From positions 1-59,087 of the forward strand of contig JAEYXX010000116.1 of the NCBI GenBank assembly GCA_023431055.1: a DNA stretch of 59,087 nucleotides, written 5' to 3'. A program made the translations under genes and the position numbers. Positions 8,431 through 18,287 of the stretch are shown in pieces; position 1 is the first letter of the stretch, and each line of letters opens with the position of its first letter. The notes beneath the pieces were generated by a model. It was given only the letters and a program-made list of their open reading frames with translations. It ran no database searches and was not told where the DNA came from. Source of the stretch: Pseudomonadota bacterium (GTDB lineage: Bacteria > Pseudomonadota > Gammaproteobacteria > Pseudomonadales > Pseudomonadaceae).

Positions 8431-8526
8431 TGGCGGAAGGCAGTGAGAGTCGAACTCACCCAGGAACGGATGCCGTCCCCCACCGGGTTTGAAGCCCGGC
8501 CACGCCACCGGGCGTGATTGCCTTCC
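8431..8526 (-). tRNA. selC: tRNA-Sec (anticodon UCA)
   Basis: A 96-base tRNA on the minus strand. It begins GGAAGGCAAT, pairs with ATTGCCTTCC inverted at the other end, has an encoded CCA, and carries a long variable arm. The anticodon loop CTTCAAA sits on a five-pair CCGGG/CCCGG stem, giving anticodon UCA (plus-strand positions 8490-8492). The extended acceptor stem and UCA anticodon identify tRNA-Sec. It lies immediately downstream of selB, in an island with selA and the selenoprotein gene fdnG. Confidence 0.97.
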
Positions 8527-8587
8527 CTGTTCGGCGGCTGCGTGTCGCTCGGCAGCCGTTGCATTGGTTGTGCAGGTTAGCCCATGG

Positions 8588-10564
8588 CTACCGTTGGTCG
8601 TCAATCGCCATCGAGTGTGTCTTGTGCCCGACCGCAGCACCCTCCTGTTGGTTGCCCATCAGTTGAATCGCCAGCGCCGAGTCGCTACGGATACGCCGCT
8701 CGTTGGCCAGGCGACGGGTGAAGCCGATTCGGTCGAAGTACTCCAGCAACTGGATGGCACGCTTGCGGCCGATGCCGATACGGTCTCGCCAATCGATCAC
8801 CCGCAGACTGCCATGCTGCCCCACCAGTTCCAGCGCATGGGCGGCGAGAATGCGCAGGGTTTGCTCGGGATAGAACAGGTCGCGGACCACTTGATGCAAC
8901 AGGCCCAGGCGCGCCAGTTTGCGCAACAGCAGGCGCACGGACGCCTCATCCCGTTGCGCGGCGCCAGCCAGGTCACGAACCCAGGGTGGGTCGAAGCCGC
9001 CATCGAGCAGCAGCGGCCAGAGTCGTTCGCGCAGGGCCTCGTCGTCCGGGCTGAGCTGCACGCGGTGGTCCGGCAGGTGCAGCCAGGGGCCGCTGCTGGC
9101 GATGCGCCCATCGGCCAGGGCCTGGTCAAGCAGGGCGATGAATACCGGGCGCTCCAGTTCGCTCAGTGCATAGCGGCGCAGGCGGTCGCGGTCGGGGCCG
9201 AGTTCGTCCGGCGATTCGTCATGGAAACGGCGCAGGCCCTCGACCAAGGCGTCGCGTAGCGTCTGCAGGCGTACCGCGTCGAACAGTCGCGTGCCTTGAC
9301 GGGTTGCCAGTTCGCACGCCCCGTCCGGCAGTGCCCAGCTCTCACGCGGACGATTGAATTGCCGCTCCAGTAGGGCGGGATCGAGGCCGTTATCGGCCGA
9401 CTGCAACAGCACCGGCAGGGCCTGTTCCAGGCCGGCGCCCTGCAGCGCCTGCAATTGCCGCAAACGTTGCGGCGCACGGCGGCCGCGGGCCGGGGCGAAG
9501 GGATCGAGCACACGGCCGCCACCCAGCGTGCGTTGCGCCGACTGGTCGCGCAGCACCAGGGTGTCGCCGTGCACCGCGTGCGCCGGAGCATTGAGCACTA
9601 ATTGCGCCAGGCAATGCTGGCCGGGGGCGAGGCTGTCGGTGTCGAGCAGGGCGATACGCCCGGTGACATCCTGCGCGCCCAGGTGCACGTGCACTGGCGT
9701 CCAGTGCGCCAAAGCCCGCGGCTCCGCGGCGAGCAGGTGCAGCTCGATATCCAGCCGGGTGGTCGGCGCCAGCAAGGCCGGCGCCAGCAGCCAGTCGCCT
9801 CGGTGCAGTCGCTCGACCGCCAGCCGCTCGCCGGCCAGGTTCAGCGCCACCCGCTGGCCGGCGACGGCGCTGTCGGCCTGTCGATTTTGCGCGTGCAGGC
9901 CGCGCACGCGCACACGGCGCCCGGACGGGCTGAGCAGCAGTTCATCGCCCAGCGCCACACGGCCGGCAAAGGCGGTGCCGGTCACCACTACGCCAGTGCC
10001 CTCGACGCTGAAGGCGCGGTCGATGGGCAGACGAAAATGGCCATAGCTGGTGCGCGCCTGGTGCACCGCAGAGATAGCCAGCAGGCGTTCACGCAGGAGT
10101 TCGACGCCTCGCCCGCTGAGACTGTCCACCGCCAGCAGTTCGGCGCCCGCCAGCGGCCCGGGGGCGAGCAGGTTTTCCACCTGCTCGCGCACCTGTTGCA
10201 CCCGCCCGGCATCGACCCGGTCGATCTTGGTCAGGGCGACGAGCGCCTGACGGATGCCCAACAGCTGGGCTATCGCCAGGTGTTCGCGGGTCTGCGGCAT
10301 CACCCCATCGTCGGCGGCCACCACCAGCAACAGCAGGTCGATGCCACTGGCGCCAGCGAGCATGTTGTGGACGAAGCGTTCGTGTCCAGGCACGTCGATA
10401 AAACCTGTGAGCTGGCCGTCGCCGAGGTCGGCATACAGATAACCCAGGTCGATGGTGATGCCACGGGCGCGCTCGGCCGGGCGGCGGTCGCCCTGCTGAC
10501 CGGTCAGCGCCTGCAGCAGCGCGGTCTTGCCATGGTCGATATGGCCGGCGGTGCCGACGATCAC
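8588..10564 (-). CDS. selB: Selenocysteine-specific elongation factor SelB
   Basis: A 658-residue translational GTPase that delivers Sec-tRNA to UGA codons carrying a SECIS. The N-terminus has the P-loop region [11 protein letters not shown] and then DVPGHE and TKID-type GTPase motifs. EF-Tu-like beta-barrel domains follow, and the last 250 residues are winged helices that bind SECIS RNA. The start is GTG at 10564, overlapping the selA stop in a GTGA junction. An upstream extension is open but would lie inside selA. The tRNA-Sec gene follows 61 bases on. Confidence 0.96.
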   Translation of the reverse strand: MIVGTAGHIDHGKTALLQALTGQQGDRRPAERARGITIDLGYLYADLGDGQLTGFIDVPGHERFVHNMLAGASGIDLLLLVVAADDGVMPQTREHLAIAQLLGIRQALVALTKIDRVDAGRVQQVREQVENLLAPGPLAGAELLAVDSLSGRGVELLRERLLAISAVHQARTSYGHFRLPIDRAFSVEGTGVVVTGTAFAGRVALGDELLLSPSGRRVRVRGLHAQNRQADSAVAGQRVALNLAGERLAVERLHRGDWLLAPALLAPTTRLDIELHLLAAEPRALAHWTPVHVHLGAQDVTGRIALLDTDSLAPGQHCLAQLVLNAPAHAVHGDTLVLRDQSAQRTLGGGRVLDPFAPARGRRAPQRLRQLQALQGAGLEQALPVLLQSADNGLDPALLERQFNRPRESWALPDGACELATRQGTRLFDAVRLQTLRDALVEGLRRFHDESPDELGPDRDRLRRYALSELERPVFIALLDQALADGRIASSGPWLHLPDHRVQLSPDDEALRERLWPLLLDGGFDPPWVRDLAGAAQRDEASVRLLLRKLARLGLLHQVVRDLFYPEQTLRILAAHALELVGQHGSLRVIDWRDRIGIGRKRAIQLLEYFDRIGFTRRLANERRIRSDSALAIQLMGNQQEGAAVGHKTHSMAIDDQR

Positions 10565-11973
10565 GCCTGTACCTCGCGCAGCTGCACCAGTTGCGCGACG
10601 AAGGCGGGTTCGTCGTCGAGCTGGCGCAGGTCGAGCCACAGGGCGTCGTCGTCGATGCGGCCGATCACCGGGATCGGCAGCTCTCGCAACTGCCCTTCCA
10701 GTTCGCGCAGCGCACGGCCACGCAGGCGTTTGGAGGTTTGCGGGCGGATGCACAGCGCCGCACTGGGCAGGCGTGCCACCGGCTGCGCGCCGCTGCCGAT
10801 CATGCCCAGAGCATTTTCCACGCTGACCTGCCAGTATTCGCCAAGCCTTGCGGCCATTGCCGGAGCGACACGCTCGGCCTGGGCGCGGATATCTGCCTGC
10901 GGACGGCTGAGAAGGCGCAGGCTGGTGAGGCGCTCGCCGAGGCGATCCGGGTCTCGGTACAGGCCGAGCACTGCTTCCAGCGCGGCGAGGGTCAGCTTGT
11001 CCACGCGCAGGGCGCGCTTGAGGGGGTTCTTCTTGATACGCCCGATCAGTTCCTTGCTGCCGAGGATGATGCCGGCCTGCGGGCCGCCGAGCAGCTTGTC
11101 GCCGCTGAAGGTGACGATATCCGCGCCGTCGCGCAGCGCTTCCTGCACGGTCGGCTCCTTGGGCAGGCCCCAGCGCGAGAGGTCGACCAGGCTGCCGCTA
11201 CCCAGGTCTTCCAGCAGCGGCAGGCCGTGAGCGTGGGCGATGGCGGCCAGGTCACGGGTGGCGACGCTGGCGGTGAAGCCCTGCACGCTGTAGTTGCTGG
11301 TGTGCACGCGCATCAGCAGGCCCGAACGCGGGCCGATGGCCGCTTCGTAGTCCTTGGCGTGGGTGCGGTTGGTGGTACCGACTTCCACCAGTTTGACCCC
11401 GGCACGGGCCATGATGTCGGGAATGCGGAAGGCGCCGCCGATCTCGATCAGCTCGCCACGGGAAATGATGCCCTCCTTGCGCGCGCCCAGGCTGTTGAGC
11501 GCCAGCAGCACGGCCGCGGCGTTGTTGTTGACCACGGTGACCGCCTCTGCGCCGGTCAGCTCGCGGATCAGGCCGATGATCAGGTCGTCGCGGTCACCAC
11601 GCTTGCCGCTGGCCAGGTCGAACTCCAGGTTGAGCGGGTAGCGCGCAGCCTGGGTTATGGCGTCGATGGCCTCCTCCGGCAACAGGGCGCGCCCCAGGTT
11701 GGTGTGCAGCACCGTGCCGGTCAGGTTGAACACGCGGCGCACGCGACTGGCGTGGCGCGCGGCGAGGCGTTCGCCAGCTCGACCGGCGAGCACCGCCTCA
11801 CTGAGCTCCACGGCGGCAAGTTGGCCGCTGCGGGCGGGTTCGCGCAACTCGTCGAGCAGATCACGCAAGATCGCCAGCAAGGCATCGCGACCGTAGCGCT
11901 GCTGCAGGGGCGCTACGCTTTCGCAACGCAGCAGGCGGTCAATGGAAGGAAGACGGGCAGCATTGGCATTCAT
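10561..11973 (-). CDS. selA: L-seryl-tRNA(Sec) selenium transferase SelA
   Basis: A 470-residue PLP enzyme that converts Ser-tRNA(Sec) to Sec-tRNA(Sec) using selenophosphate. The cofactor lysine is Lys293 in [12 protein letters not shown]. The N-terminal helical domain (residues 1-75) that binds tRNA-Sec is present, and length matches the family (about 463). It starts 11 bases after fdhE ends and overlaps selB by four bases, so fdhE-selA-selB form one transcript. The selenophosphate synthetase gene selD is not in the window. Confidence 0.96.
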   Translation of the reverse strand: MNANAARLPSIDRLLRCESVAPLQQRYGRDALLAILRDLLDELREPARSGQLAAVELSEAVLAGRAGERLAARHASRVRRVFNLTGTVLHTNLGRALLPEEAIDAITQAARYPLNLEFDLASGKRGDRDDLIIGLIRELTGAEAVTVVNNNAAAVLLALNSLGARKEGIISRGELIEIGGAFRIPDIMARAGVKLVEVGTTNRTHAKDYEAAIGPRSGLLMRVHTSNYSVQGFTASVATRDLAAIAHAHGLPLLEDLGSGSLVDLSRWGLPKEPTVQEALRDGADIVTFSGDKLLGGPQAGIILGSKELIGRIKKNPLKRALRVDKLTLAALEAVLGLYRDPDRLGERLTSLRLLSRPQADIRAQAERVAPAMAARLGEYWQVSVENALGMIGSGAQPVARLPSAALCIRPQTSKRLRGRALRELEGQLRELPIPVIGRIDDDALWLDLRQLDDEPAFVAQLVQLREVQA

Positions 11974-11984
11974 CGTCAGCGCCC

Positions 11985-12917
11985 TCAGTCGGAACTGCCG
12001 GGTGCCAGCAGCAGGTTCGGCGCCCGGCGCAGGTGCCCCTCCTCGCTCAGGCGCATGTCCAGGTCGAGACTGGCCAGATCATCGGCGACAGCATCGGCCT
12101 GATCATCGAATTCCAGGTAGCACTGTTTCAGGTAGCTCTGGCAGCTCGGGCAGGTCTCGGCGCGGATCGCCGAGCGCTCGGGCGCCACGCCCTCACGTTC
12201 GAGCGACAGGTAGGCCAGGTGCTTGGAGGATTCGCAATGGCTGCACTTGACCCGCACGTGGTGCCATTCGCAGGCGCACAGCGAGCAGCTCAGGTAGCGC
12301 AGCCCGGCGTACTTGCCGCGATGGCGCAGCATGCCGGCCACCGGTGGCGAGCCGCAGGCCGGGCACAGGGTCTGGCTGGAGGTTTCCACCAGCCGCTCGC
12401 TGGGCAGTGCCAGCAGCCAGTGGCTGAAGGCGACCTGCAGGGCGGCGCCGAGAAACGGCACCAGCGCCGCCGGCAGCAGATCGAACTGGCCACCCAGCAA
12501 GGCAATGGCCCAGGCCTTGCGCTGGCCGCTATCGGCCTCGCGCAAGCCTGCCAGAGCGGCGCCTACCGACGGATTCCCGTCGGCCTTGATCTCGGCTAGC
12601 AAGGCGTCGAGGGCGGGCTGCCAGGCATCGCCGCGTACCAGGGTGTCGAATGCCAACGGCGGCATGCGGTGCTCGAAACTACGCGCCAGGGCTTCGACCG
12701 ATGGGCCTGGCAAGGGCGGTGGTGCATCCAGCACACGCTGCTGCGCCTCGCACAGATCGGCCATCAACAGCAGGTAGGCCGCCAGCGGATGATCGGCCGC
12801 CAGGCTGCGCAGGCGCCGGGCGCGGCGGCTGAAAAGGTCGGGCTCGGGCAGGTGGAGAAAAGGCGGGATGTTGGCCGCGGCTTCGATCTGCCCCGGCTCG
12901 AGAATCTGGCCTGACAC
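11985..12917 (-). CDS. fdhE: Formate dehydrogenase accessory protein FdhE
   Basis: A 310-residue cytoplasmic rubredoxin-like protein needed for active formate dehydrogenase N/O. Four CxxC pairs are visible: Cys185/188, 211/214, 225/228 and 256/259, matching the iron-binding pattern of FdhE. The start at 12917 is preceded by GGAGTCC. It is separated from fdnI by a 456-bp repeat-filled gap and is tightly followed by selA. Confidence 0.95.
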   Translation of the reverse strand: MSGQILEPGQIEAAANIPPFLHLPEPDLFSRRARRLRSLAADHPLAAYLLLMADLCEAQQRVLDAPPPLPGPSVEALARSFEHRMPPLAFDTLVRGDAWQPALDALLAEIKADGNPSVGAALAGLREADSGQRKAWAIALLGGQFDLLPAALVPFLGAALQVAFSHWLLALPSERLVETSSQTLCPACGSPPVAGMLRHRGKYAGLRYLSCSLCACEWHHVRVKCSHCESSKHLAYLSLEREGVAPERSAIRAETCPSCQSYLKQCYLEFDDQADAVADDLASLDLDMRLSEEGHLRRAPNLLLAPGSSD

Positions 12918-13373
12918 GCAGGACTCCTTAGGGACTGCTCCCGTGGTTTTCGCTAGATCAGCCTAGACCAGGCTGAAGGGGTTTGCCGGCTGTGGTTCAG
13001 GCCCCTGTAGCCCGGATGAAATCCGGGGAATGGCGAGAGCCGCGCTGGTTTGCCTCGGGTTACGCACGCCTTGAGAGGCGCTTTGCCGGCGAGTGTTTAT
13101 CGCGGCTGAAGCCGCTCCTACGACCGACGCCATTACGTAGCCGGGCGAAATCCGGCGACCGACCGCTGCAAAAGCCCCGGATTGCATCCGGGCTACAGCA
13201 GAGCGGTCCGCCAGTTGGTGAGTTTCATCCGCTCTGCGAATGCCCTTGCTGTAGCGCAGCTGAGCGGTATTCCTACTCAGCTGCGATGCGCGCTTGCAAT
13301 GCTCGCGACTGAAGCCGCTCCTGCATGAAACGACATCCCGTAGGAGCGGCTTCAGCCGCGATACAGTGATCAT
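12918..13373. other. Gene-free 456-bp region packed with REP-like repeats
   Basis: No gene is supported here; open frames run only through repeats. Contents: GTAGCCCGGATG-type copies at 13007-13028 and, inverted, 13175-13196; GCGGCTGAAGCCGCTCCTAC-type copies at 13100-13121, 13303-13325 and 13340-13361; a perfect 10-bp inverted repeat CGCAGCTGAG/CTCAGCTGCG at 13255-13285; and a small hairpin CAGCCT/AGGCTG at 12959-12975. It separates fdnGHI from fdhE-selA-selB. Confidence 0.85.
13303..13361. repeat. REP pair just downstream of fdnI
   Basis: Two inverted copies of a GGAGCGGCTTCAGCCGCG-type unit (13303-13325 and 13340-13361) lie within 15 bases of the fdnI stop. As RNA they form a strong hairpin that may protect the fdnGHI message or limit read-through into fdhE. 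Confidence 0.75.
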
Positions 13374-14006
13374 TCAGTGACGCTTGTGGTTGTCTTTGCT
13401 GACTTCCTCGTACCAGGCGGCGTGGTGCTTGCGCGCCCAGCCGCGGCTGACCCAGCCATTGAGCATGGCGCCGATCGAGCCCTTGACCCAGATACCTGCA
13501 TAGACGTGCACGATGATGCAGATGATCAAGCCCCAGGCCGCCGCGGCGTGCAGCAGCGAAGCCAGGCGGATCAGCTCGATGCCGAACAGGTGGCTGAAGT
13601 ACTGGCGCCACATGACCATGCCCGTGGCCAGCAACACCAGCATGCACAGCAGCAATACCCAGAACAGCAGCTTCTGCCCGGCGTTGTAGCGCCCTACCGG
13701 TGGCAGCCGTTCCTCACGGTTGCTGATCACGTCACGCCATTGCGCCAGCCACTGGCGATCACGCGCCTCGAGGCGGTTGTGCCCGGCGAAGCGCATCACC
13801 AGCCAGAGAAAGAACAGGAACATGGCCAGGCCGAGGAAGGGATGCAGAATGCGCGTCCACACCCCGCCGCCGAACAGGTTGCTGAGCCAGAACAGCGACG
13901 GGTGGAACAGCGCCAGGCCGGACAGGCCGGCTAGGACGAAGAGGATCGCCACCACCCAATGGTTGCTGCGTTCGCCGGCCGTGTAGCGTTGGATATCGTG
14001 TTTCAT
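13374..14006 (-). CDS. fdnI: Formate dehydrogenase-N cytochrome b556 subunit
   Basis: A 210-residue integral membrane subunit with four hydrophobic helices that carries two b hemes and passes electrons to quinone. The four expected heme-ligand histidines are His16, His55, His153 and His167, offset by two from the E. coli FdnI positions. It is the third gene of fdnGHI and starts nine bases after fdnH ends. Confidence 0.95.
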   Translation of the reverse strand: MKHDIQRYTAGERSNHWVVAILFVLAGLSGLALFHPSLFWLSNLFGGGVWTRILHPFLGLAMFLFFLWLVMRFAGHNRLEARDRQWLAQWRDVISNREERLPPVGRYNAGQKLLFWVLLLCMLVLLATGMVMWRQYFSHLFGIELIRLASLLHAAAAWGLIICIIVHVYAGIWVKGSIGAMLNGWVSRGWARKHHAAWYEEVSKDNHKRH

Positions 14007-14015
14007 GCTGGTCTC

Positions 14016-14942
14016 CTACGGCCGCTGGTTCGGATCATAGGTATGCACGGCCGGGTCGACCTGATGCACGGCAGGGTCACCGGTCACGGGCTCGTCCTCC
14101 TCCACGCGGTTGCGCCCGACGCGGATGTAGTGGAAGAACCCGATCAGCGCCGTGGCGCCCATCGCCAGTAGACCGAGCGGCTTGGTCACGCCCTTCCACA
14201 ACGACACCAGCGGGCTGATGCTCGGCTCGTTGGGCAGGCCGGCATAGAGCGACGGCTGGTCGGCGTGATGCAGCACGTACATCACGTGGGTGCCACCGAC
14301 ACCGTCGGGATCGTACAGGCCGGCGTTGTCGTAGCCGCGTGACTTCAAGTCGGCTATGCGCCCATCGGCATGCTCCTTCATCGCCTCCTTGGTGCCGAAG
14401 ACGATGGCGCCGGTCGGGCAGGTCTTCACGCAGGCCGGTTCCATGCCTACGGCGACGCGGTCGGAACACAGGCTGCACTTGTAGGCCTTGTGGTCCTTCT
14501 GCGAGATACGCGGGATGTTGAACGGGCAACCGGTGATGCAATAGCCGCAGCCGATGCACTTGTCCTGGTTGAAGTCGACGATGCCGTTGGCGTACTGGAT
14601 GATCGCGCCCGGGCTCGGGCACGCCGCCAGGCAGCCGGGCTCGGCGCAGTGCATGCAGCCATCCTTGCGGATCAGCCATTCCAGCTTGCCAGCTTCGTCC
14701 TCGTGCTCGGTGAAGCGCATCACCGTCCAGGAGCTGGCGGTGAGGTCGGTCGGGTTGTCGTAGGTGCCGTGGTTCTGACCGACCTCGTCACGCAGGTCGT
14801 TCCATTCCGAGCACGCTACCTGACAGGCCTTGCAGCCGATGCATTTGGAAACGTCGATGAGCTTGGCCACCTCGCCGACCTGCCGTACGGAGGGCATCGG
14901 CGTGGTGGTGGCGGAGCGGGCGATGATGTCTTGTGAGGCCAT
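14016..14942 (-). CDS. fdnH: Formate dehydrogenase-N iron-sulfur subunit
   Basis: A 308-residue ferredoxin-like subunit with four CxxCxxCx(n)C clusters. The first is Cys34, 37, 40 and 44 in [11 protein letters not shown]; others are [24 protein letters not shown] and CSLC...CVKTC. It carries electrons from FdnG to FdnI. One transmembrane helix near residues 253-275 anchors it with the globular part in the periplasm. It starts 10 bases after the fdnG stop. No signal peptide is present, as expected for co-export with FdnG. Confidence 0.96.
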   Translation of the reverse strand: MASQDIIARSATTTPMPSVRQVGEVAKLIDVSKCIGCKACQVACSEWNDLRDEVGQNHGTYDNPTDLTASSWTVMRFTEHEDEAGKLEWLIRKDGCMHCAEPGCLAACPSPGAIIQYANGIVDFNQDKCIGCGYCITGCPFNIPRISQKDHKAYKCSLCSDRVAVGMEPACVKTCPTGAIVFGTKEAMKEHADGRIADLKSRGYDNAGLYDPDGVGGTHVMYVLHHADQPSLYAGLPNEPSISPLVSLWKGVTKPLGLLAMGATALIGFFHYIRVGRNRVEEDEPVTGDPAVHQVDPAVHTYDPNQRP

Positions 14943-14952
14943 GGCGCTGCTC

Positions 14953-17900
14953 CTATGCCTTTTCCACGTTGACCAGGAACGACTTGAATTCCGGGGTCTG
15001 CGTGTTGCCGTCGCCGACGAAGGGCGTCAGGGTGTTGGTCAGGTAGCCATTGCGCGCCACACCGGCGAAGCCCCAGTGCAGCGGGATGCCGATCTGGTGC
15101 ACGGTCTTGCCGTCCACGGTCAGCGGCTTGATCCGCTTGGTCACCACCGCCACCGCCTTGATGTAGCCACGGTTGGACGACACCTTGACCCGCTCGCCCG
15201 CGACGATGCCCAGTTCCCTGGCCAGCGCCTCGCCGATTTCGACGAACTGCTCGGGCTGGGTAATGGCGTTGAGCCGACAGTGCTTGGTCCAAAAGTGGAA
15301 GTGCTCGGTCAGGCGGTAGGTGGTGGCGGCATAGGGGAAGGCGTCCGCCTTGCCCAGCATCTCCATATCGGCCTTGAACACCCGCGCCGCCGGGTTGCTG
15401 ATGGCCAGCGCATTGTCCGGGTGCATCGGGTTGCGCCCGATCGGCGTCTCGAACGGCTCGTAGTGCTCGGGGAATGGCCCTTCGGCCATCTTGTCCACGG
15501 CGAACAGGCGCGCCACCCCTTCAGGGTTCATGATGAAAGGGTTCATGCCCTCGGCAGGTGGCGAGTCGGCCTTGAAGTCGGGCACGTCGGTGCCGCCCCA
15601 GGCCTTGCCGTTCCACCACACCAGACGCTTCTTCTCGACGTCCCAGGGCTTGCCGCTGGGGTCGGCCGAGGCGCGGTTGTAGAGAATGCGTCGGTTCGCC
15701 GGCCAGGCCCAGGCCCAGCCAAGGGTCTGGCCCATACCGTAGGGGTCGGCGTTGTCGCGCCGCGCCATCTGGTTACCCTGCGCCGTCCACGAGCCGCAGA
15801 AGATCCAGCAACCACTGGCCGTGGACCCGTCCGCGCGCAGCAGGCCGAAACCACTGAGCTGCTCGCCAGCCTTGGCCTGCAGCGCTCCGGTGGCCGGATC
15901 ATGGAGGTCTTCCAGGGCCTTGCCGTTGAACTCGCGGGCGATCTCGTCCGGCCCGGGCTCGTCCGGTTTCAGATACGACCAGTCGAGGTTGAGGATCGGA
16001 TCGGGGAAGGCCCCGCCCTCGCTGGCATAGGCCTGGCGCAGACGATGGAACAGCCCGGCCATGATGGCGATGTCGGTGCGTGCCTGGCCGGGTGGTTCGG
16101 CGCCCTTCCAGTGCCATTGCAACCAGCGTCCGCTGTTGACCAGCGAGCCGTCCTCCTCGGCGAAACAGGTGGTGGGCAGGCGGAAAACCTCGGTCTGGAT
16201 GCTGGCGGTGTCGACGTCGTTGAACTCGCCGGCATTGCGCCAGAACTCCGAAGTCTCGGTTGCCAGCGGGTCCATGATCACCAGGTACTTGAGCTTGGCC
16301 AGCGCCGCGCTGACCTTGGCCTTGTCGGGGAACGAGGCGATGGGATTGAAACCCTGGCAGAAGTAACCGTTGACCTTGCCCTCGTACATCATGTCGAAGA
16401 CCTTGAGCACGTCGTAGCCGGGCACATCCAGCTTGGGCAGCCAGTCGAAGCCCCAGTTGTTCTCCGCCGTGGCGTTCTTGCCGTACCAGGCCTTCATCAG
16501 GCTGACGTGGAACTTCTCGTAGTTTTGCCAGTAGGACAACTGCCCCGGCCGCAGCGGCTTGGGCGAGCGCCTGGCGATGTAGGCGGCGTAATCCTGCTCG
16601 GCGTCCAGCGCCAGGCTGAGGTAGCCCGGCAGCAGATTGGAGAGCAGGCCGAGGTCGGTCAGGCCCTGGATGTTGGAGTGACCACGCAGGGCGTTCATGC
16701 CGCCACCCGGCATGCCGATGTTGCCCAGCAGCAACTGCAGCATGGCGCCGGTGCGGATCATCTGCGAACCCACCGAGTGCTGCGTCCAGCCCAGGGCGTA
16801 CATGATGGTCATGACCTTGCCCGGCGCCGAGCATTCGGCGACGGTTTCCCACACCTGCAGCATCTGCGCCTTGGGCGTGCCGCAAATGCTGCTGACCAGA
16901 TCCGGCGTGTAGCGGCTGTAGTGCTTCTTCAGCAGGTTGAACACGCAGCGCGGATGGCTCAGCGTCGGATCGACCACGGCATAGCCGTCTTCACCGATCT
17001 CGTAGCCCCAACTGCTCTTGTCGTAGCGCCGCATCTCGGCGTTGTAGCCGCTGAACATGCCGTCTTCGAAGGCATAGTCCTCGCGCACCACAAAGCTGAC
17101 GTCGGTGTAGTTGCGCACGTACTCGTGCTGGATCTTGTCGTTCTCCAGCAGGTAGTTGATCAGCCCGCCAAGGAAGGCGATATCGGTACCGGTACGGATC
17201 GGCGCATAAAAGTCGGCCACTGAAGCCGAACGGGTAAAGCGCGGGTCGACCACCACCAGCTTGGCCTTGTTGTGCGCCTTGGCCTCGGTCACCCACTTGA
17301 AGCCACAGGGGTGGGCCTCGGCGGCATTGCCGCCCATGATCAGCACCAGATCGGCATTCTTGATGTCGGTCCAGTGGTTGGTCATGGCTCCACGGCCAAA
17401 CGTCGGGGCAAGACTTGCCACCGTCGGGCCATGTCAGACACGTGCCTGGTTATCGAACCCCAGCATGCCAAGGGAACGCACCACCTTGTGGGTGATGTAG
17501 CCAGCCTCGTTGCTCGACGCCGAGGCGGCCAGGAAGCCCGAACTCAGCCAGCGGTTGACCGTCTGGCCCTGCTCGTTCTTCTCGATGAAATTGGCGTCGC
17601 GGTCGGCCTTCACGTGCCGGGCGATGCGGTCCAGCGCCTCGTCCCAGTCGATACGCTTCCACTCGTTGGAGCCGGCTTCGCGTACTTGTGGGTATTTCAG
17701 GCGGTTGGGGCTGTGAACGAAGTCCAGCAGGCCGGCACCCTTGGGGCAGAGGGTGCCGCGGTTGACCGGATGGTCGGCGTCGCCCTCAATATGGATGATG
17801 TTCTGCGCCACGTTCTTGGCCGCATCCCCCTGGCTGTAGAGGATCAGGCCACAGCCGACCGAGCAGTAGGGGCAGGTGTTGCGGGTTTCCGTGGTGCTGG

Positions 17901-18024
17901 TCAGTTTGAAGTGCCGTACCTGGTCGGCGAAGGCTTCCGGGGGCGCGACTCCCAGAGCCGCCAGGCTCGATGCTCCAAGGCCTACGCCGCAGACCTTGAA
18001 GAACTGTCGACGGTTCATGTCCAT
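14953..18024 (-). CDS. fdnG: Formate dehydrogenase-N catalytic subunit (selenoprotein)
   Basis: A 1023-residue molybdopterin selenoprotein that oxidises formate. It appears as two frames split by TGA at 17434-17436, but both are in the same phase. Reading that TGA as selenocysteine gives [20 protein letters not shown], the known active-site context, with Sec at residue 197. The N-terminus has a Tat signal (NRRQFFKV), so the folded protein is exported to the periplasm. The [4Fe-4S] motif is Cys51, 54, 58 and 93. Length matches FdnG/FdoG (about 1016). It is the first gene of fdnGHI. This is not a frameshift or pseudogene. Confidence 0.97.
17404..17436 (-). promoter_or_regulatory. Sec codon UGA and bacterial SECIS hairpin of fdnG
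   Basis: UGA occupies 17436-17434. Numbering the mRNA from its U as 1, nucleotides 14-33 fold as CGG, a bulged U17, GGCAA, loop G23-U24-C25, UUGCC, CCG. A bulged U and a GU in the apical loop are the features SelB reads in E. coli formate dehydrogenase SECIS elements. It lies inside the coding sequence, as bacterial SECIS elements do. Confidence 0.92.
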
Positions 18025-18200
18025 CGTGGGTCTCCCAAATCAGGCTGACGCCCGGTGCGTTGCCGAGCGTATCGCTTTCAGCCTAGACCATGACGTCACG
18101 TTCGCCAGCTTCATGTGCAGGCGATGCGAGACCAACGGCGAGCAAATACTGGCAATTGGACATGCCAGCCAGAGAAAAAAAGCGCTATGCTGCACACATC

Positions 18201-18220
18201 CTTTTCTGTGATCACAAAAG
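18201..18220. promoter_or_regulatory. Palindrome in the fdnG / diguanylate cyclase divergent region
   Basis: TGTGATCACA at 18207-18216 is a perfect 10-bp palindrome inside CTTTTcTGTGATCACAaAAG. It lies about 185 bases from fdnG and 70 bases from the cyclase start. It may be an operator. A -10-like TATGCT at 18186-18191 precedes it on the plus strand. Which gene it controls is unknown. Confidence 0.4.
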
Positions 18221-18287
18221 CTTTGGAGAGCTTTGACGTCGCCCCAACAGCCCGGACGCTGGCTATCAGCGACAGCAGGCTTGCGAC

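Noticed and set aside
12963..13373. A 136-codon open frame in the fdnI-fdhE gap
   Set aside because: It is composed of REP units read through; no start signal or domain.
14830..17223. A 797-codon open frame antisense to fdnG
   Set aside because: High-GC coding DNA gives long antisense frames. It lacks recognisable domains, and the opposite strand is an unmistakable formate dehydrogenase.
17421..17436. Apparent nonsense mutation or frameshift splitting fdnG
   Set aside because: The two halves are in the same phase and the TGA lies exactly at the selenocysteine site, with a SECIS after it and the Sec machinery next door.
18150..18170. Sigma-54 promoter for fdnG on the minus strand (TGGCATGTCCAATTGCC)
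   Set aside because: GG and GC are 11 bases apart, not 10, and sigma-54 tolerates no change in this spacing.
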